A stretch of DNA of 64,000 bases from contig OX104127.1 of the NCBI GenBank assembly GCA_944470555.2, positions 93,830,708 to 93,894,707 on the forward strand, written 5' to 3'. Below the pieces are notes generated by a model. The model saw only the letters and a list, made by a program, of their open reading frames with translations, was not told the DNA's origin and ran no database searches. The stretch's first letter is position 1; each line of letters opens with the position of its first letter. This DNA comes from Heterobilharzia americana. Its lineage: Eukaryota; Platyhelminthes; Trematoda; Strigeidida; Schistosomatidae. Below are positions 63,234 to 64,000 of this stretch, one piece after another. The position numbers and the translations under genes are program-made.

Positions 63234-63362
63234 ATGTTTTTCCATACCAAAGCTTTGGTTTTCTGGTCTTTCTTTCATTGTTTGACAAACAGTGGATTAT
63301 CAACATTAGGAGCATTAAGTATGCATGCAGATATGGTTGATGCACATAATTATATCAGTCAG
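63234..63362 (+). other. Possible signal-peptide first exon, unrecognised
   Basis: An ATG at 63234 opens a frame reading FFHTKALVFWSFFHCLTN, a plausible signal peptide. It continues SGLSTLGALSMHADM and VDAHNYISQ up to CAG|GTTAGT at 63362, a donor-like site in phase 0. Without splicing it stops eight codons on. The VDAHN segment faintly recalls the start of CAP/SCP domains (venom-allergen-like proteins of helminths), but this is too short to claim. Confidence 0.25.
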
Positions 63363-63679
63363 GTTAGTGACCATCACTACTAAAAGTGCACAAAATCACA
63401 TACTGTAAATTTTAATAACCCACAACAATGCATACATTTACACCTTCAGTAATCAGTACTATATGCGTAGTGTCAGTATGTCCACTGATCACAAAAAATA
63501 ACAGTAGACAGAATACATCCATTGTCCACCAGTAAGTTATATGCCTCTATAATTAAGTTTTTCAGAGACGTTCAATAAACTTCTATTGTTTAAACTAACA
63601 CGTAAATGACAGAAGGTTATAGACTTCAGCTTAAAAGCGAATAAACAGCAGGTTACAGCTAGCATCTCTAGTTATTGCA

Positions 63680-63740
63680 ATGATGTTTAAAGTCTGAGTT
63701 CTGCTTGTGTTTCTGTTGACTACGGTCAGAATAGATTATA
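63680..63740 (+). pseudogene. First exon of a fourth Ly6 gene, with in-frame stop
   Basis: Exactly 61 nt from ATG to TATA|GTAAGC, ending in phase 1 like exon 1 of genes A, B and C. It encodes MMFKV, then a TGA stop, then VLLVFLLTTVRIDY, which aligns with the signal peptide of gene B (NILLVILLVIVSTDY). The stop at codon 6 would end translation from either Met. It could be a pseudogene exon or a base-calling error. Exons 2 and 3 would lie beyond the window end. Confidence 0.6.
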
Positions 63741-64000
63741 GTAAGCTTTTAGAAGCGTCGACATGTCATCTCATTATTTGTTGTCTGATGCACCTTTCGG
63801 TTGTTAATCTCAAAGTATATGGAGTGGCTAAAAGAAATACACGAAAAATATTTCTCATTATTATGTGTGATAATATAGGTCAAGGAAGTAATAACAACTA
63901 GCTTTGCTATGGTTTTACAGATTAGTTGATAGGTGAACCAATTTTAAAGTCCAGAGAATTAAATTCTGGATAGTAAGGAAAGGAAAGTTAACCTATTGAC

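Overview
The window looks like genomic DNA of a blood fluke of the schistosome type (phylum Platyhelminthes). It is AT-rich and mostly non-coding. It holds small three-exon genes with kilobase introns, and is packed with decayed retroelements of kinds typical of schistosomes: an RTE-like non-LTR element, Penelope-like elements with GIY-YIG endonucleases, a Ty3/gypsy integrase, and tRNA-derived SINEs carrying hammerhead-like cores. The species cannot be fixed from the sequence alone. No bacterial-style operons, rRNA genes, CRISPR arrays or convincing functional tRNA genes were seen.

The main cellular content is a dispersed cluster of Ly6/uPAR (CD59-like, three-finger) surface-protein genes that I assembled by splicing across frames. 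Gene A (+) has exons 16759-16819, 18778-18875 and 20012-20227. Gene B (+) has exons 36721-36781, 39801-39898 and 41284-41493. Gene C (-) has exons 57762-57702, 53909-53812 and 52365-52156. A fourth first exon lies at 63680-63740 (+) and carries an in-frame TGA; the rest of that gene would lie beyond the window. In all three complete genes exon 1 is exactly 61 nt (signal peptide, phase 1 end), exon 2 exactly 98 nt (N-terminal Cys cluster, phase 0 end), and exon 3 is 210-216 nt (CCx4CN motif and a hydrophobic, GPI-anchor-like tail). Each mature domain has ten cysteines. The genes are therefore ancient duplicates with conserved exon structure whose introns have since filled with different mobile elements.

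Layout: 240-3260 decayed non-LTR retrotransposon (-); 3270-4448 palindromic Penelope-like 3' ends; 4770-4990 weak gag-like trace; 6700-7410 unclassified repeat and gypsy integrase C-terminus; 9370-9860 gypsy integrase core; 12060-12500 SINE and non-LTR 3' end; 13560-14140 Penelope-like (-); 14760-15750 SINEs; 16759-20227 Ly6 gene A with SINEs in and before it; 22378-22674 possible small secreted protein; 25240-25740 Penelope-like (+); 25877-27490 SINEs; 27545-28247 inverted unclassified repeat; 28960-29760 Penelope-like (-); 30761-34007 a complete, open RTE-like element with 13-bp target-site duplications; 35280-36190 inverted SINE cluster; 36721-41493 Ly6 gene B; 41852-43912 a roughly 2-kb (AGT)n array; 44502-45170 and 47350-49260 Penelope-like (-); 52156-57762 Ly6 gene C (-), with another Penelope-like relic in intron 1; 63680-63740 the Ly6 first exon with a stop.

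The Ly6 products would be secreted through the ER and probably GPI-anchored. In schistosomes such proteins are known from the tegument surface. The rest of the window is the product of repeated retroelement insertion, inversion and decay around them.
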